Positions 39,704 through 51,363 of a DNA stretch of 64,000 nucleotides are shown here, one piece after another. This stretch comes from Saccharospirillum alexandrii_A (GTDB lineage Bacteria > Pseudomonadota > Gammaproteobacteria > Pseudomonadales > Natronospirillaceae). The notes under the pieces were generated by a model. It worked only from the letters and a program-made list of their open reading frames with translations, was not told the origin of the DNA and searched no databases. Location of the stretch: the NCBI RefSeq assembly GCF_043641555.1, contig NZ_JBHZRJ010000006.1, positions 271,211-335,210 on the forward strand. The letters are read 5' to 3'. Position numbers and translations under genes: made by a program. Within the stretch, counting starts at the first letter, position 1; each line of letters opens with the position of its first letter.

Positions 39704-42463
39704 GTGACTTTTCGTGCTGCTGCACTGGCCGTAACCACCCTGCTGGCCTATCTGACATTGCCTGTTCATGCCAACGACCAGGACCGCCCCAGTCGAGTCT
39801 GGCAGCAGATATCAATGCCTGGTTTCGACATTGTCTACCCGGAAGGCCTGGAAACTGAAGCCCGTTATGTCGCCAACCGGCTGGGCAGTTACTGGCCGGC
39901 ACTGAACGAATCGATGCCAGCCCACAGACCACCCCGACGCATTCCCATTGTGTTGTCCGCCACTACGCTGACATCCAACGGCTTTGTACGCAGCGACCCC
40001 ATTCAATCCGTGTTTTTCAATCAGCCATCTACACTGGGCGGGCTGGAATGGCTCGACCTGCTGACCGTGCACGAGGGTCGTCATCTGGTGCAGTTTACCC
40101 AGCCACTGGATACCACCACCGGACGCGTGGCCCGAGTACTGGCCGGCGAGAACGGCACCATGGCCATCGTGCTGCTGTTTTACCCCAATTGGCTGCTCGA
40201 AGGCGATGCCGTCGCCGAAGAGACCCGGCTTACTCAGGGCGGGCGCGGGCGTGTGGCCTCGTTCGATCTGTGGCTCCGTACCCATGAATTGACCGGGCAA
40301 CGCTACTCCTACGACCGGGCCATGCTCGGCACCGGCTTTGAACAGTACCCCCGGGTCAGCCCCTACGATTTGGGTTATCTGATGACCAGTTACCTGCGAC
40401 GCGAACACGGCTCCCTGATTCTGGATGAGGCACTCGGCGGAGTTGCCGAACCCGGTGCAGGCTTCACGTTCGATGGTCGCATTCACACCCTGACCGGCAA
40501 GAACCTGAGCCAGACCTACCATGCCGCCTGGGATGAACTGCACCAGCGCTGGCAAGGCATGGTAGATGCCCTCGACATCACCCCGGTGACGCCGCTGTGG
40601 GAACCCGCATCGGATCACTGGCAAAGCCTCTATCCGGTCGCCATAGACGAAGACTGGGTGCTGGCCGTGGAAATGGATGTAAAAACGGGCAGTCACCTGG
40701 CTATTCTGTCTCCGGATGCGACATACCGGGTTGCCACCTTGCCTGCGGCCGTCGCTGCGGGCTACACCGGAACCGCGAAGCAAAAAACCGTCAGTTACGC
40801 CAATGAACGTTTTTGCTGGGCCGAAGGCCGGGAACACCCGCGCTTTAACCGTGACGTCACGCGTGACCTGCATTGTTATGACATTCAAACGTCCGAGCGG
40901 TATCAACTGACCGACCTGGGGGACATCACCTCGGCGGGCCAGGCCAGCACCGGGCACCTGCTCGCCCACCGCTTCAGCATGGACCGCAACAGCCAGCTCG
41001 ATTGGCTAAGTCCGGATGGCCAGAGCCTAAAGCAGATCCAGCTGCCTAAGCGGAGTCTGGCCTTTGATATGTCGGCTAATGACGAAGGCGACTGGGTATT
41101 TGCCCTGCTTACCGACGCCGGCACCCAACTGATGCACTGGTCCGGTCAGACTGGTCAACTGCGCACCCTGGCCGGGCCAGTGCAAGGCGAGACCTGGCGT
41201 TCCCCCGTGCAGGCTAACGACTGGGTGCTTTACACCAGCGATCGCGGCGGCATCGACAGCCTCTGGGCGCTGGACACGGCCAGCGGCGCCCGCTATCGGA
41301 TCAGTCAGCGACCCTTCGGGAACTACTTTATCGTTTGGGACGAGCAACAACAGCGGTTGCTCAGTACCGACTACCATGCCAACGGCCATGCACTGGTGGA
41401 ACACCCCTGGCCCGGCGAGTCACAGCCGCAAGCGCACTGGGTGCCCGAAGCCGACGTCGCGCCACTGGATCCCTACATCGCCCCGCTGGCCCAACCAGTT
41501 GCACCGGTTCAGGTCGACGCAGGCCCGGCCGAACGGTTTCGCTATGCACCCGGCGACTGGCTACCCAACAGCTGGCTGCTGAGCGCCGACAACCAGGCCG
41601 CCGCTATTAACCTGTACAACACCAACCTGATGAACACGCTGAGTACCAGCATCAGCCTGGGTTACAACTGGGAAGCAGATACCCCCACCGGGTCCCTGGC
41701 CCTCAACTGGCGTCGTTACTGGCCGGTCGTTTCTTTGTCCGCAGAGCAGCAACCCGATGCCGACCTAAACCGGATCGATACCGAAACCCGGCTGGCATTG
41801 TCCGTACCGTTGCAGCAAACCCGGGGCGTTGCCCGGATGGGCCTGGAGCCAAGCCTGGGCATCACACACTTGAGCGCCACCGCAATCGATTCAAACGCCT
41901 CGGCCGAAGCTAGCTTTATTGAGGCCGGGCTCTCCGGCTATTGGGCACACCAGGCCGCACCGCGCGATCTCCAAGCACCGATCGCCATTGCCCCGACCGC
42001 TCTGCTCGACACCCAACTGGACACCGGCGGCTTCCAGCTCGCTTTGAGCAACTCTGTGCAAATTCCCGGTCTCGCGGACAACCATCACTTCAGCATCTCG
42101 GGCCAATGGCAACGGCGTGACCCGGACTTTACCGGCAGCAGTCGCATACCCACGTCCCCCGTGTTCGAATCCGCTCCGGTAACGCTCAATATGGCTGCCA
42201 GCCGGGCCAACTATCAGTTCAGTCTCGGACCAGTAGATGCCGCCCTCGGCCGATTGCTCTATCTGCGCAGCCTGACCCTGGCGTTCGACGCCCGGGTGCA
42301 ATACCGTGATGAAGAACAACGCAGCGCATACGGGGTTCAACTGAGCGCACCGTCCAATGTGTTCCGCAACAGTCGCTTGCGACTGGTGCCCACCGCATCG
42401 GTGTATTACCGGCCTGAGCAGACCGATTGGGTGCCAACTCTGAGCCTGACACTGGGTGGGTAA
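39704..42463 (+). CDS. Exported gluzincin-propeller-barrel fusion protein
   Basis: A 919-residue protein starting at GTG after AAGGAA, with a signal peptide (cleavage after about VHA). Residues 30-250 resemble an HExxH metallopeptidase: His123-Glu-Gly-Arg-His127 in LLTVHEGRHLVQF, and NWLLEGDAVAEE, where Glu166 could be the third zinc ligand. Residues of about 300-640 carry beta-propeller-like repeats (LYPVAIDEDWVLAVEM, WRSPVQANDWVLYTSDRGGIDSLWALD). The last 260 residues have alternating strands of the outer-membrane barrel type, ending LVPTASVYYRPEQTDWVPTLSLTLGG. It suggests a protease anchored in the outer membrane by its own barrel. This is inference, and no close family name is known to me. 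Confidence 0.75.
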   Translation: MTFRAAALAVTTLLAYLTLPVHANDQDRPSRVWQQISMPGFDIVYPEGLETEARYVANRLGSYWPALNESMPAHRPPRRIPIVLSATTLTSNGFVRSDPIQSVFFNQPSTLGGLEWLDLLTVHEGRHLVQFTQPLDTTTGRVARVLAGENGTMAIVLLFYPNWLLEGDAVAEETRLTQGGRGRVASFDLWLRTHELTGQRYSYDRAMLGTGFEQYPRVSPYDLGYLMTSYLRREHGSLILDEALGGVAEPGAGFTFDGRIHTLTGKNLSQTYHAAWDELHQRWQGMVDALDITPVTPLWEPASDHWQSLYPVAIDEDWVLAVEMDVKTGSHLAILSPDATYRVATLPAAVAAGYTGTAKQKTVSYANERFCWAEGREHPRFNRDVTRDLHCYDIQTSERYQLTDLGDITSAGQASTGHLLAHRFSMDRNSQLDWLSPDGQSLKQIQLPKRSLAFDMSANDEGDWVFALLTDAGTQLMHWSGQTGQLRTLAGPVQGETWRSPVQANDWVLYTSDRGGIDSLWALDTASGARYRISQRPFGNYFIVWDEQQQRLLSTDYHANGHALVEHPWPGESQPQAHWVPEADVAPLDPYIAPLAQPVAPVQVDAGPAERFRYAPGDWLPNSWLLSADNQAAAINLYNTNLMNTLSTSISLGYNWEADTPTGSLALNWRRYWPVVSLSAEQQPDADLNRIDTETRLALSVPLQQTRGVARMGLEPSLGITHLSATAIDSNASAEASFIEAGLSGYWAHQAAPRDLQAPIAIAPTALLDTQLDTGGFQLALSNSVQIPGLADNHHFSISGQWQRRDPDFTGSSRIPTSPVFESAPVTLNMAASRANYQFSLGPVDAALGRLLYLRSLTLAFDARVQYRDEEQRSAYGVQLSAPSNVFRNSRLRLVPTASVYYRPEQTDWVPTLSLTLGG

Positions 42464-42598
42464 CGCTGCAAAGCAGATCGCTTCGGTCTACACTGGGAAT
42501 CAGGTACGGACCCAATAAAAACAGAGGTCGCCTGTTTCAGCCAGAACAGGCCGACCAGACAGGCCACTCGACCAGACCGACAAGGCAGTGTAACCACT

Positions 42599-44779
42599 AT
42601 GAATCAACCCGACCGGGAACTCGTCGACCGTTTGCAGCATGTACTGGAAGCCCGCCCATTTGATCATCTGGGCGTCTTTGAAACCGACGCCGGCTGGCTG
42701 ATCCGGGTATATCAGCCCGATGCCGAGCAACTCGAAGCCCATGATCTGAAAACGGGCAAGTTACTCGGTCGTTTCAGTCGCTGGCCGAACAGCGATGTCT
42801 TTGAACTGACCCTCAAGCAAAAAAAACGCCCAGCCTATCAGTTGCATGTGCAGGGCAAAGGTGGCCACGAGTGGGACGTCATCGACGCCTATCAGTGCAT
42901 TGAACGCACCTTTGAAGACATGCCCTGCGATTCATCGACGCTGTACAAGACCATGGGCGCCCAATTGTGCTCAACCAAACTGAACGGCACCGAGGTGACC
43001 GGGGTTCGCTTTGCCGTCTATGCCCCAAATGCGCGCAGCGTCAGTGTGATCGGGGATTTCAACAACTGGGATGGCCGGCGGCACCCGATGGCCAGCCATC
43101 ACGATGGCATCTGGCGCTTGTTTGTGCCGCACCTTCAGGCTGGCGATGCCTATAAATTCGAGCTTAAAGACGCCCGAGAGCACCTGCTGCCGCACAAGTG
43201 CGACCCCTACGCCTTTGGCATCACCCAGTACCCGGATTTCAACTCCATCGTCATCGATCACGGTGCCTACAAATGGCAGGACCAGGCCTGGCAGAAACGC
43301 CCCGCCAGCGACCCACGACATGAGCCGATGAGCATCTATGAGCTGCATGCCGGCTCCTGGAAAACCCGGGATGGCCAGCCGCTCAACTACCACGACCTGG
43401 CCGATGAACTGATTCCCTACCTGCTCGACATGAAATTCACCCATCTCGAACTGATGCCGGTGTCCGAATACCCCTACGATGGCAGTTGGGGTTACCAGCC
43501 AATCGGGCTGTTTGCGCCGACCAGCCGCTTTGGCACACCGGATGAATTCAAATACCTGGTCGACAAGTGCCACCAGCACGGCATTGCGGTCATCGTCGAC
43601 TGGGTGCCGGCCCACTTCCCGGCTGACGAACACGGCCTGGCCCGTTTCGACGGCACGCCGCTTTTTGAGTACGCCGACCCCCAACGTGGCTGGCACCCGG
43701 ACTGGAACTCCTACATCTACGATTTTGGCCGCTACACCGTCTGTGATTTTCTGGTGTCGTCGGCGCTGATCTGGCTTGAGGAATTTCACGTCGACGGGCT
43801 GCGGGTCGATGCGGTCGCCTCGATGCTGTACCTCGACTATTCACGCGAAGAAGGCGAATGGACCCCCAACGTCGACGGCGGCAATCACAACTATGAAGCC
43901 ATTGCCTTCGTGCGCCGCTTCAACGAAACCGTCTATGGCCGTTTCCCGAATTGCTACACCATTGCCGAGGAATCCACCGCCTTCGATGGTGTTTCCCGCC
44001 CGGTGTTCGCCGGCGGCCTGGGCTTCGGGTTCAAGTGGAACATGGGCTGGATGCACGACACCCTCGGCTACATGAAACAGGACCCGGTGTACCGCAAATA
44101 CCACCACGACGCCCTGACTTTCTCGGGCGTGTATGCCTTCAATGAGAATTTCGTACTGCCGCTGTCGCACGATGAAGTGGTGCACGGCAAAGGCACGGTA
44201 ATGACCCGGATGCCAGGCGATGAATGGCAACAGGCCGCCAATCTTCGCGCTTATTACAGCTACATGTTTGCCCACCCCGGCAAGAAACTGAACTTCATGG
44301 GCAACGAGTTCGGCCAGACGCTGGAGTGGAATTACCGGGCCCAGCTCGACTGGGGTCTGCTGCAATACCCGCGTCACCGTGGTATCCAGGCGCTGTTCCG
44401 GGACCTGAACCAGCTCTACCGCTCTGAGCCAGCGCTGTATGAAACCGATTGCGAAGCCGAAGGCTTTGGCTGGATCAACGCCGGCGATGCCGAAGCCAGC
44501 GTGCTCAGCCTGTTCCGCCGGTCGCTGGATGGCAAAGAGCTGATGCTGATCATCGTCAACTTCACCCCCATGCCGCGCGAAGACTATGTACTGGGCACGC
44601 TGGTGCCAGGCCGGTACGAGGTGGTGCTGAACAGCGATTCGGAATACTACGGCGGCAGCAATTTCCCGACGGCTACCCACTTATCGACCGAGCCCGGCCC
44701 GGCCGATGGTCAGGCGCAGCATCTGCGGTTCACCCTACCACCTCTGGGCGCCATGTTTCTGAAACTGATGCCGAAGTGA
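42599..44779 (+). CDS. glgB: 1,4-alpha-glucan branching enzyme
   Basis: A protein of 726 residues, the usual length for the two-domain N-terminal form. It makes alpha-1,6 branches in glycogen. CBM48-like domains (GVFETDAGWLIRVYQPDA and VRFAVYAPNARSVSVIGDFNNWDG) precede the GH13 barrel. Catalytic residues can be seen in DGLRVDAVASM (nucleophile Asp), CYTIAEESTAFDG (acid/base Glu) and LPLSHDEVVHGKGT (Asp). The C-terminal beta domain ends in APPLGAMF-like sequence. It is followed by glgX 175 bases later. No glgC, glgA or glgP is in the window, so the synthesis and breakdown genes lie elsewhere. Confidence 0.97.
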   Translation: MNQPDRELVDRLQHVLEARPFDHLGVFETDAGWLIRVYQPDAEQLEAHDLKTGKLLGRFSRWPNSDVFELTLKQKKRPAYQLHVQGKGGHEWDVIDAYQCIERTFEDMPCDSSTLYKTMGAQLCSTKLNGTEVTGVRFAVYAPNARSVSVIGDFNNWDGRRHPMASHHDGIWRLFVPHLQAGDAYKFELKDAREHLLPHKCDPYAFGITQYPDFNSIVIDHGAYKWQDQAWQKRPASDPRHEPMSIYELHAGSWKTRDGQPLNYHDLADELIPYLLDMKFTHLELMPVSEYPYDGSWGYQPIGLFAPTSRFGTPDEFKYLVDKCHQHGIAVIVDWVPAHFPADEHGLARFDGTPLFEYADPQRGWHPDWNSYIYDFGRYTVCDFLVSSALIWLEEFHVDGLRVDAVASMLYLDYSREEGEWTPNVDGGNHNYEAIAFVRRFNETVYGRFPNCYTIAEESTAFDGVSRPVFAGGLGFGFKWNMGWMHDTLGYMKQDPVYRKYHHDALTFSGVYAFNENFVLPLSHDEVVHGKGTVMTRMPGDEWQQAANLRAYYSYMFAHPGKKLNFMGNEFGQTLEWNYRAQLDWGLLQYPRHRGIQALFRDLNQLYRSEPALYETDCEAEGFGWINAGDAEASVLSLFRRSLDGKELMLIIVNFTPMPREDYVLGTLVPGRYEVVLNSDSEYYGGSNFPTATHLSTEPGPADGQAQHLRFTLPPLGAMFLKLMPK

Positions 44780-44954
44780 CGCCAGGCCGACACGCCAGGC
44801 AAGTCATGTCAGTCTGGGGCACATTGGCGCATACTCTGGCGATGTATTCGCTCGGGCGTCCGTCAGGCTGAAAGGGTCTGACGCGAGGGGGCCGCGTAAC
44901 CGCCACCGCTGACACCCGGGTCCCACAGACGCCCGCTTCACCACGAGGTTTTAA

Positions 44955-47088
<2,134 letters not shown>

Positions 47089-47090
<2 letters not shown>

Positions 47091-47111
47091 AAAAGGGCCC
47101 CTTACGGGGCC
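47089..47111 (-). terminator. Rho-independent terminator for the 47240-47542 gene
   Basis: GGCCCC, TTAC and GGGGCC form the stem and loop. Six A on the + strand side give a U tract on the minus strand. It directly abuts the glgX stop and could also end that transcript. Confidence 0.75.
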
Positions 47112-47239
47112 AAATGTCGAGGAGTACTCAGAGAACCAGACGGGTTCTCCGCCATCCAACCCATCGAGCAGTCGAATGGCTAACCGGTGATGACCTCCAC
47201 CGGCGAGAGGACTGCGGGGAATGCCCCTGGTACGGCGGG

Positions 47240-47542
47240 TTATTGCACCCAGGAGCGAGAGGTTCCGGCTGTCGGCCGGGACGAGGCGTCGTGATCACGT
47301 CGATCGTAAGCCTGGTCGAATAATTGCGCTTGCTGCTCAGACAGGGGCATCCAATCAGCATCGGGCCAGCGAATCCGGTAATACGTCAGATCGGGTACAT
47401 AGCTGGTATCGTCATCACTGACCGCACCCCAGCACAAAACGGTTTGCTGAGCTTGTTGCGAGACAATGACCCCCATGGTCGCGCGATATCCCGGATGCGC
47501 ATTAATGTATTCAAAAACAGTGGAAATGGCTGATTGAGTCAC
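47240..47542 (-). CDS. Hypothetical protein (100 aa, unrecognised)
   Basis: The product has 100 residues and starts at GTG after a strong GGGAGGGA site. It begins MTQSAISTVFEYINAHPGYRATMG, then has a strand-rich middle (VIVSQQAQQTVLCWGAVSDDD and YVPDLTYYRIRWPDADWMPLSEQQAQLFDQA) and a disordered, Arg/Ser-rich tail. No signal peptide or membrane segment is present. I recognise no family. The good ribosome site and own terminator suggest a real gene. It lies between glgX and the acetoacetyl-CoA synthetase without obvious partner. The 250 bases upstream show no gene. Confidence 0.55.
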   Translation of the reverse strand: MTQSAISTVFEYINAHPGYRATMGVIVSQQAQQTVLCWGAVSDDDTSYVPDLTYYRIRWPDADWMPLSEQQAQLFDQAYDRRDHDASSRPTAGTSRSWVQ

Positions 47543-47799
47543 AGTGAATCCCTCCCTGCATTATCGTCTTGCTGTTGTTGTACTTCTTAAACAGCCTTAC
47601 ATCGGCTGACGGAAGCCACTATAAGCGGAATAACGGGCAGGAAAAGCGCGACGTTCAAAGTAGCGGTTCATGCTACTGAGGGTGTCGTATAGTGCGACGT
47701 TTGGGGTGATTGCCAGAAATCCGTACAGACCTCCAGGTCGGTTTATCCTGGTGGTCTGTACGAACGCTTGCCTGGGTCCAGGCAAAGCAGGGATAGCTA

Positions 47800-49731
47800 T
47801 CAGCCAGCGTAATAATCCCGATAGGCCTGCAAGGACTCAGGGTTAGCCAGCGCGGTCAGGTTGGCGGGCTCTTCACCCCGCAGAATCTGGGTGACGGCGA
47901 GCTCGACTTTCTTGCCTGAGCGGGTGTAGGGAATGGCGGGTACCTGAACGATGTCGGCCGGGACGTGGCGCGGCGTGGTGTTTTCGCGGATGCGCTGACG
48001 AATGCGGCCAATCAATGCCTTGTCCAGCTGCTGTCCTTCAGGCAGCTGCACGAACAGAATGACCTTCACGTCACCGTCGACGGCCTGCCCTACTACCAGG
48101 GAATCTGCAATCTCCGTTAGTGTCTCTACCTGACGATAGATCTCCGCAGTGCCAATACGAACGCCTCCGGGGTTCAGGGTGGTATCACTGCGGCCGTGAA
48201 TCACCGCCTGGCCTGCGTCATCGAATTCGATAAAATCACCTTGGGCCCAGACACCGTCAAAGCGCTCAAAGTACGCTGCCCGGTAACGCTCGTCGCCAGG
48301 GTCGTTCCAGAAGCCAATCGGCATGCACGGTGCAGGTTGTGCACACACCAGCTCGCCGCGCTGGTTAACAACCTTCTCCCCGGCCTCATTCCAGGCCTGC
48401 ACGTCCATACCCAGGTTGGGCCCCTGAATCTTGCCGCGCACGACCGGTGACCACGGGTTGCCACCGACAAAGCAGGAGACAATGTCGGTACCGCCCGAGA
48501 TGGATTGCAGCATTACATCCGGTTTTAAGGCTGAGTAAACCCAGTCGTAGTCTTCCGGCGCCAGTGGCGAACCCGTCGAAAAAACCGTGGACAGAGCGCT
48601 CAGGTCGAAGGTTTTGCCAGGCTCGAGGTCCTGCTTGCGACAGGCAGAGAGGTACTTGGCGCTGGTGCCGAAGTGGGTGATGCCCAGCTTGTCCGCTAGC
48701 TGCCACAGCACATCCGACCGGGGGTACATGGGGTTACCGTCGAACAAAACCAACGACGCACCGGTCATCAGACCCGAAGCCAGCCAGTTCCACATCATCC
48801 AGCCCGTAGTGGTGAAGTAGAAAAACACGGAATCCTGCGAGATGTCGCCGTGCAGCCGGAGTTCCTTGGCATGCTGCAACAGAGTGCCCCCGGCCCCGTG
48901 TACGATGCACTTGGGCTTGCCGGTGGTACCGGAGGAATACAGGATATAAAGTGGGTGATCGAACGCCAGCTCCCGTGGCGGAGCCTCAGGCCAGTCGCGA
49001 CTGACCACGTCTTCCCATTTCCAGGCACCGTCGATCACGTCGGCACTGGGCAGTGTATCAACCTGTACCCACTGCCGCACCGTTGGCAGCGCTGCCTGCA
49101 GGCTCTTAACGACCCCGGTACGTTCGATAGCCTTTCCACCATAGCCATACCCATTACCAGCGATCACCACCTTGGGCTCTACCTGACCGAAGCGATCAAG
49201 CACGCCCTCGTAGCCGAAATCGGGCGACGCTGAAGTCCAGACGGCACCAATTCGGCTTGCGGCCAGCATTCCAATGATCGCTTCGGGAGTATTACCGAGG
49301 TAAGCCGCCACCCGGTCTCCAGGTTCAACACCGCACTCGTGTTGCAGAAAACCAGCCAGTCCAGCCACCGCCTGGCGCAGATCGGCGTAACTATAACGGT
49401 GCTCGGGGCGAGTCTCGGAAAGCGCAATTAGAGCCGTATCCGCATCACGGCCGACGTGCAACAGGTTCGTACTGAAGTTCAGACGGGCCTCGGGAAACCA
49501 GCGCGCGCCAGGCATGGTCGACTGCTCGAGTACAGTCTCACCCGGGTTTCCCTGCACATTGGCAAACGCCCACAGCTCGCGCCAGAACGTAGTCAGGTTC
49601 TGTACCGACCACTGCTGCAATGCCTGGTAGTCTTCTAATTCTATCGGGTATTTGCGTTTCAACAGGTCGGCAAAGACACCCATTTGGGATTTGGCCTTTT
49701 GTTCGGCCGAAGGCGTAAATAGCACAGTCAT
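47800..49731 (-). CDS. Acetoacetate-CoA ligase (acetoacetyl-CoA synthetase)
   Basis: A protein of 643 residues of the ANL adenylate-forming family, long for an acyl-CoA synthetase but normal for acetoacetate-CoA ligases. It activates acetoacetate with ATP and CoA. The N-terminal ACAS-like region includes FWRELWAFANVQGNPGETVLEQ. The phosphate loop reads YILYSSGTTGKPKCIVHGAGGTLLQHAKELRLHGD, followed by WMMWNWLASGLMTGASLVLFDG. The C-terminal A10-type lysine motif is seen in PYTRSGKKVELAVTQIL. It would let the cell use ketone-type or polyhydroxybutyrate breakdown products. It is monocistronic, separate from the ribosomal cluster. Confidence 0.93.
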   Translation of the reverse strand: MTVLFTPSAEQKAKSQMGVFADLLKRKYPIELEDYQALQQWSVQNLTTFWRELWAFANVQGNPGETVLEQSTMPGARWFPEARLNFSTNLLHVGRDADTALIALSETRPEHRYSYADLRQAVAGLAGFLQHECGVEPGDRVAAYLGNTPEAIIGMLAASRIGAVWTSASPDFGYEGVLDRFGQVEPKVVIAGNGYGYGGKAIERTGVVKSLQAALPTVRQWVQVDTLPSADVIDGAWKWEDVVSRDWPEAPPRELAFDHPLYILYSSGTTGKPKCIVHGAGGTLLQHAKELRLHGDISQDSVFFYFTTTGWMMWNWLASGLMTGASLVLFDGNPMYPRSDVLWQLADKLGITHFGTSAKYLSACRKQDLEPGKTFDLSALSTVFSTGSPLAPEDYDWVYSALKPDVMLQSISGGTDIVSCFVGGNPWSPVVRGKIQGPNLGMDVQAWNEAGEKVVNQRGELVCAQPAPCMPIGFWNDPGDERYRAAYFERFDGVWAQGDFIEFDDAGQAVIHGRSDTTLNPGGVRIGTAEIYRQVETLTEIADSLVVGQAVDGDVKVILFVQLPEGQQLDKALIGRIRQRIRENTTPRHVPADIVQVPAIPYTRSGKKVELAVTQILRGEEPANLTALANPESLQAYRDYYAG

Positions 49732-49863
49732 AGCATGGCTCAGTCTGTTGTTTTTATAAGCGTCGAGCCTACTGCTTTTATCATCTTTGGCAATGAACCC
49801 GGATCACAGACCGGTTCGATGCACTGTTCTGCTGAGCTTCCACTTTGCTTTTACAGCACCCAC

Positions 49864-49889
49864 AAAAAAACCGCCCGGAGGCGGTTTTT
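49864..49889 (-). terminator. Terminator after rplQ (end of the ribosomal cluster)
   Basis: AACCGCC and GGCGGTT form a strong stem flanked by A and T runs on both sides, 30 bases after the rplQ stop. Seven U follow the stem on the minus strand, and the symmetry allows action from both sides. Confidence 0.92.
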
Positions 49890-49918
49890 GGGGTCTTTCC
49901 CGTGGTTTACAGCGGGGC

Positions 49919-50308
49919 TTAGGAAGCCTCGTCGACCACTTCACCGTCTACAGGACGGTCTACCAGCTCAACAATCGCCATAGGCGCGTTGTCACCAGCA
50001 CGGAAGCCACACTTCAGCACACGCAGGTAACCACCCGGGCGAGCCTTGTAGCGAGGACCCAATTCATTAAACAACTTACCTACAGCTACCGGAGAGCGGG
50101 TACGATCGAACGCCAGACGACGGTTGGCCACGGAGTCTTCCTTGGCCAGAGTAATCAGGGGCTCTGCGAAACGACGCAGCTCTTTTGCCTTCGGCAAGGT
50201 CGTTTTAATCACTTCGTGCTCAAACAACGAATTGCACATGTTTTGGAACATGGCTTTGCGGTGAGCACTGGTACGGTTAAAGTGACGACCAATTTTACGA
50301 TGACGCAT
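49919..50308 (-). CDS. rplQ: 50S ribosomal protein L17
   Basis: A protein of 129 residues. MRHRKIGRHFNRTSAHRKAMFQNMCNSLFEHEVIKTTLPKAKELR is the L17 signature, and the C-terminal tail is the family's usual acidic extension. It is the last gene of the alpha operon, 30 bases after rpoA, and is followed by the operon terminator. L17 binds 23S rRNA near the exit-tunnel side of the large subunit. Confidence 0.98.
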   Translation of the reverse strand: MRHRKIGRHFNRTSAHRKAMFQNMCNSLFEHEVIKTTLPKAKELRRFAEPLITLAKEDSVANRRLAFDRTRSPVAVGKLFNELGPRYKARPGGYLRVLKCGFRAGDNAPMAIVELVDRPVDGEVVDEAS

Positions 50309-50338
50309 TGTTACATTCCTTACCAGCCGGACATAAGG

Positions 50339-51340
50339 TTACGAAAGAACCTTATCGTCATTCTTCAAACTTGCAGGTGGCCAGTTCTCGAGGACCATGC
50401 CCAGAGAAAGACCCTTGGATGCCAGAACGTCTTTGATTTCAGTCAAAGACTTCTTGCCGAGGTTCGGTGTCTTCAGCAGTTCTACTTCGGTGCGCTGAAT
50501 CAGGTCACCAATGTAGTAGATGTTTTCTGCTTTCAGACAGTTGGCCGAACGCACTGTCAGTTCCAGATCGTCGACCGGACGCAGCAGGATAGGATCGATC
50601 TTGTCTTCTTCCTTCTCCGGCTCGCTTTCAGCATGGTGATCCAGGTCTACAAAGGCCGCTACCTGCTGTTGCAGGATGGTGGCTGCACGACGAATCGCTT
50701 CTTCAGGATCCAGGGTGCCCTTTGTTTCCAGCTCAATCACCAGCTTATCCAGGTCTGTACGCTGCTCTACACGCGCCGCATCGACGTTGTAGGCAACCCG
50801 AACGACCGGGCTGTAGGTAGCATCCAACTGCAGTCTACCGATGGGTTTACTCTCGTCTTCACCACTGCTGCGGGATTCCGCAGGGACATAACCACGGCCA
50901 GTGGTCACACGCAGCGTCATGCTTACATCCGCATTGCTACCCAGGTGGGCAATAATGTGATCCGGATTGGCGACTTCAACGCCATGATCCAACTGGATAT
51001 CGCCCGCGGTCAGATTACCTGCGCCTTTCTTCTTCAGCGTCAGGGTCACTTCTTCGCGGTCGAACAGCTTGACGGCGACGTCTTTCAGGTTAAGCAAGAT
51101 TTCCTGTACGTCTTCCTGCACACCTTCGATGGTGCTGTACTCGTGCAATACACCGTCGATCTCAACGTCGGTGATTGCGGCGCCAGGCATGGACGACAGC
51201 AGGATACGACGCAGCGCGTTGCCCAGAGTGTGACCGAAACCGCGCTCAAGCGGCTCGAGCGTGATCTTGGCCCGGTTGGCGCTGATTTCCTGCACATCGA
51301 TATGACGTGGCGTCAAAAAGTCGTTGGCTGAACGCTGCAT
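50339..51340 (-). CDS. rpoA: RNA polymerase alpha subunit
   Basis: A protein of 333 residues. The N-terminal dimerisation domain (about 1-230) carries ITLEPLERGFGHTLGNALRRILLSSMPGAAI, and the acidic linker has ESEPEKEEDK. The C-terminal domain (about 250-330) with DDLELTVRSANCLKAENIYYIGDLIQRTEVELLKTPNLGKKSLTEIKDVLASKGLSLG binds UP elements and activators. Position after rpsD and before rplQ is standard. It assembles the core polymerase with beta and beta-prime. Confidence 0.99.
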   Translation of the reverse strand: MQRSANDFLTPRHIDVQEISANRAKITLEPLERGFGHTLGNALRRILLSSMPGAAITDVEIDGVLHEYSTIEGVQEDVQEILLNLKDVAVKLFDREEVTLTLKKKGAGNLTAGDIQLDHGVEVANPDHIIAHLGSNADVSMTLRVTTGRGYVPAESRSSGEDESKPIGRLQLDATYSPVVRVAYNVDAARVEQRTDLDKLVIELETKGTLDPEEAIRRAATILQQQVAAFVDLDHHAESEPEKEEDKIDPILLRPVDDLELTVRSANCLKAENIYYIGDLIQRTEVELLKTPNLGKKSLTEIKDVLASKGLSLGMVLENWPPASLKNDDKVLS

Positions 51341-51363
51341 AGATGCCCCTATTTGCAGTGAGA

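Noticed and set aside
39812..40969. 385-codon minus-strand open frame inside the gluzincin-barrel gene
   Set aside because: It is antisense to a clear signal-peptide protein in biased codons, with no ribosome site and no family resemblance.
47597..47785. 62-codon minus-strand open frame before the orphan gene at 47.2 kb
   Set aside because: No ribosome site, no recognisable sequence and no conserved neighbour arrangement.
49787..51331. 514-codon open frame on the + strand opposite rplQ and rpoA
   Set aside because: It mirrors the high-bias codons of two certain genes on the other strand. It has no ribosome site and reads as a low-complexity, Cys/His/Phe-rich peptide.
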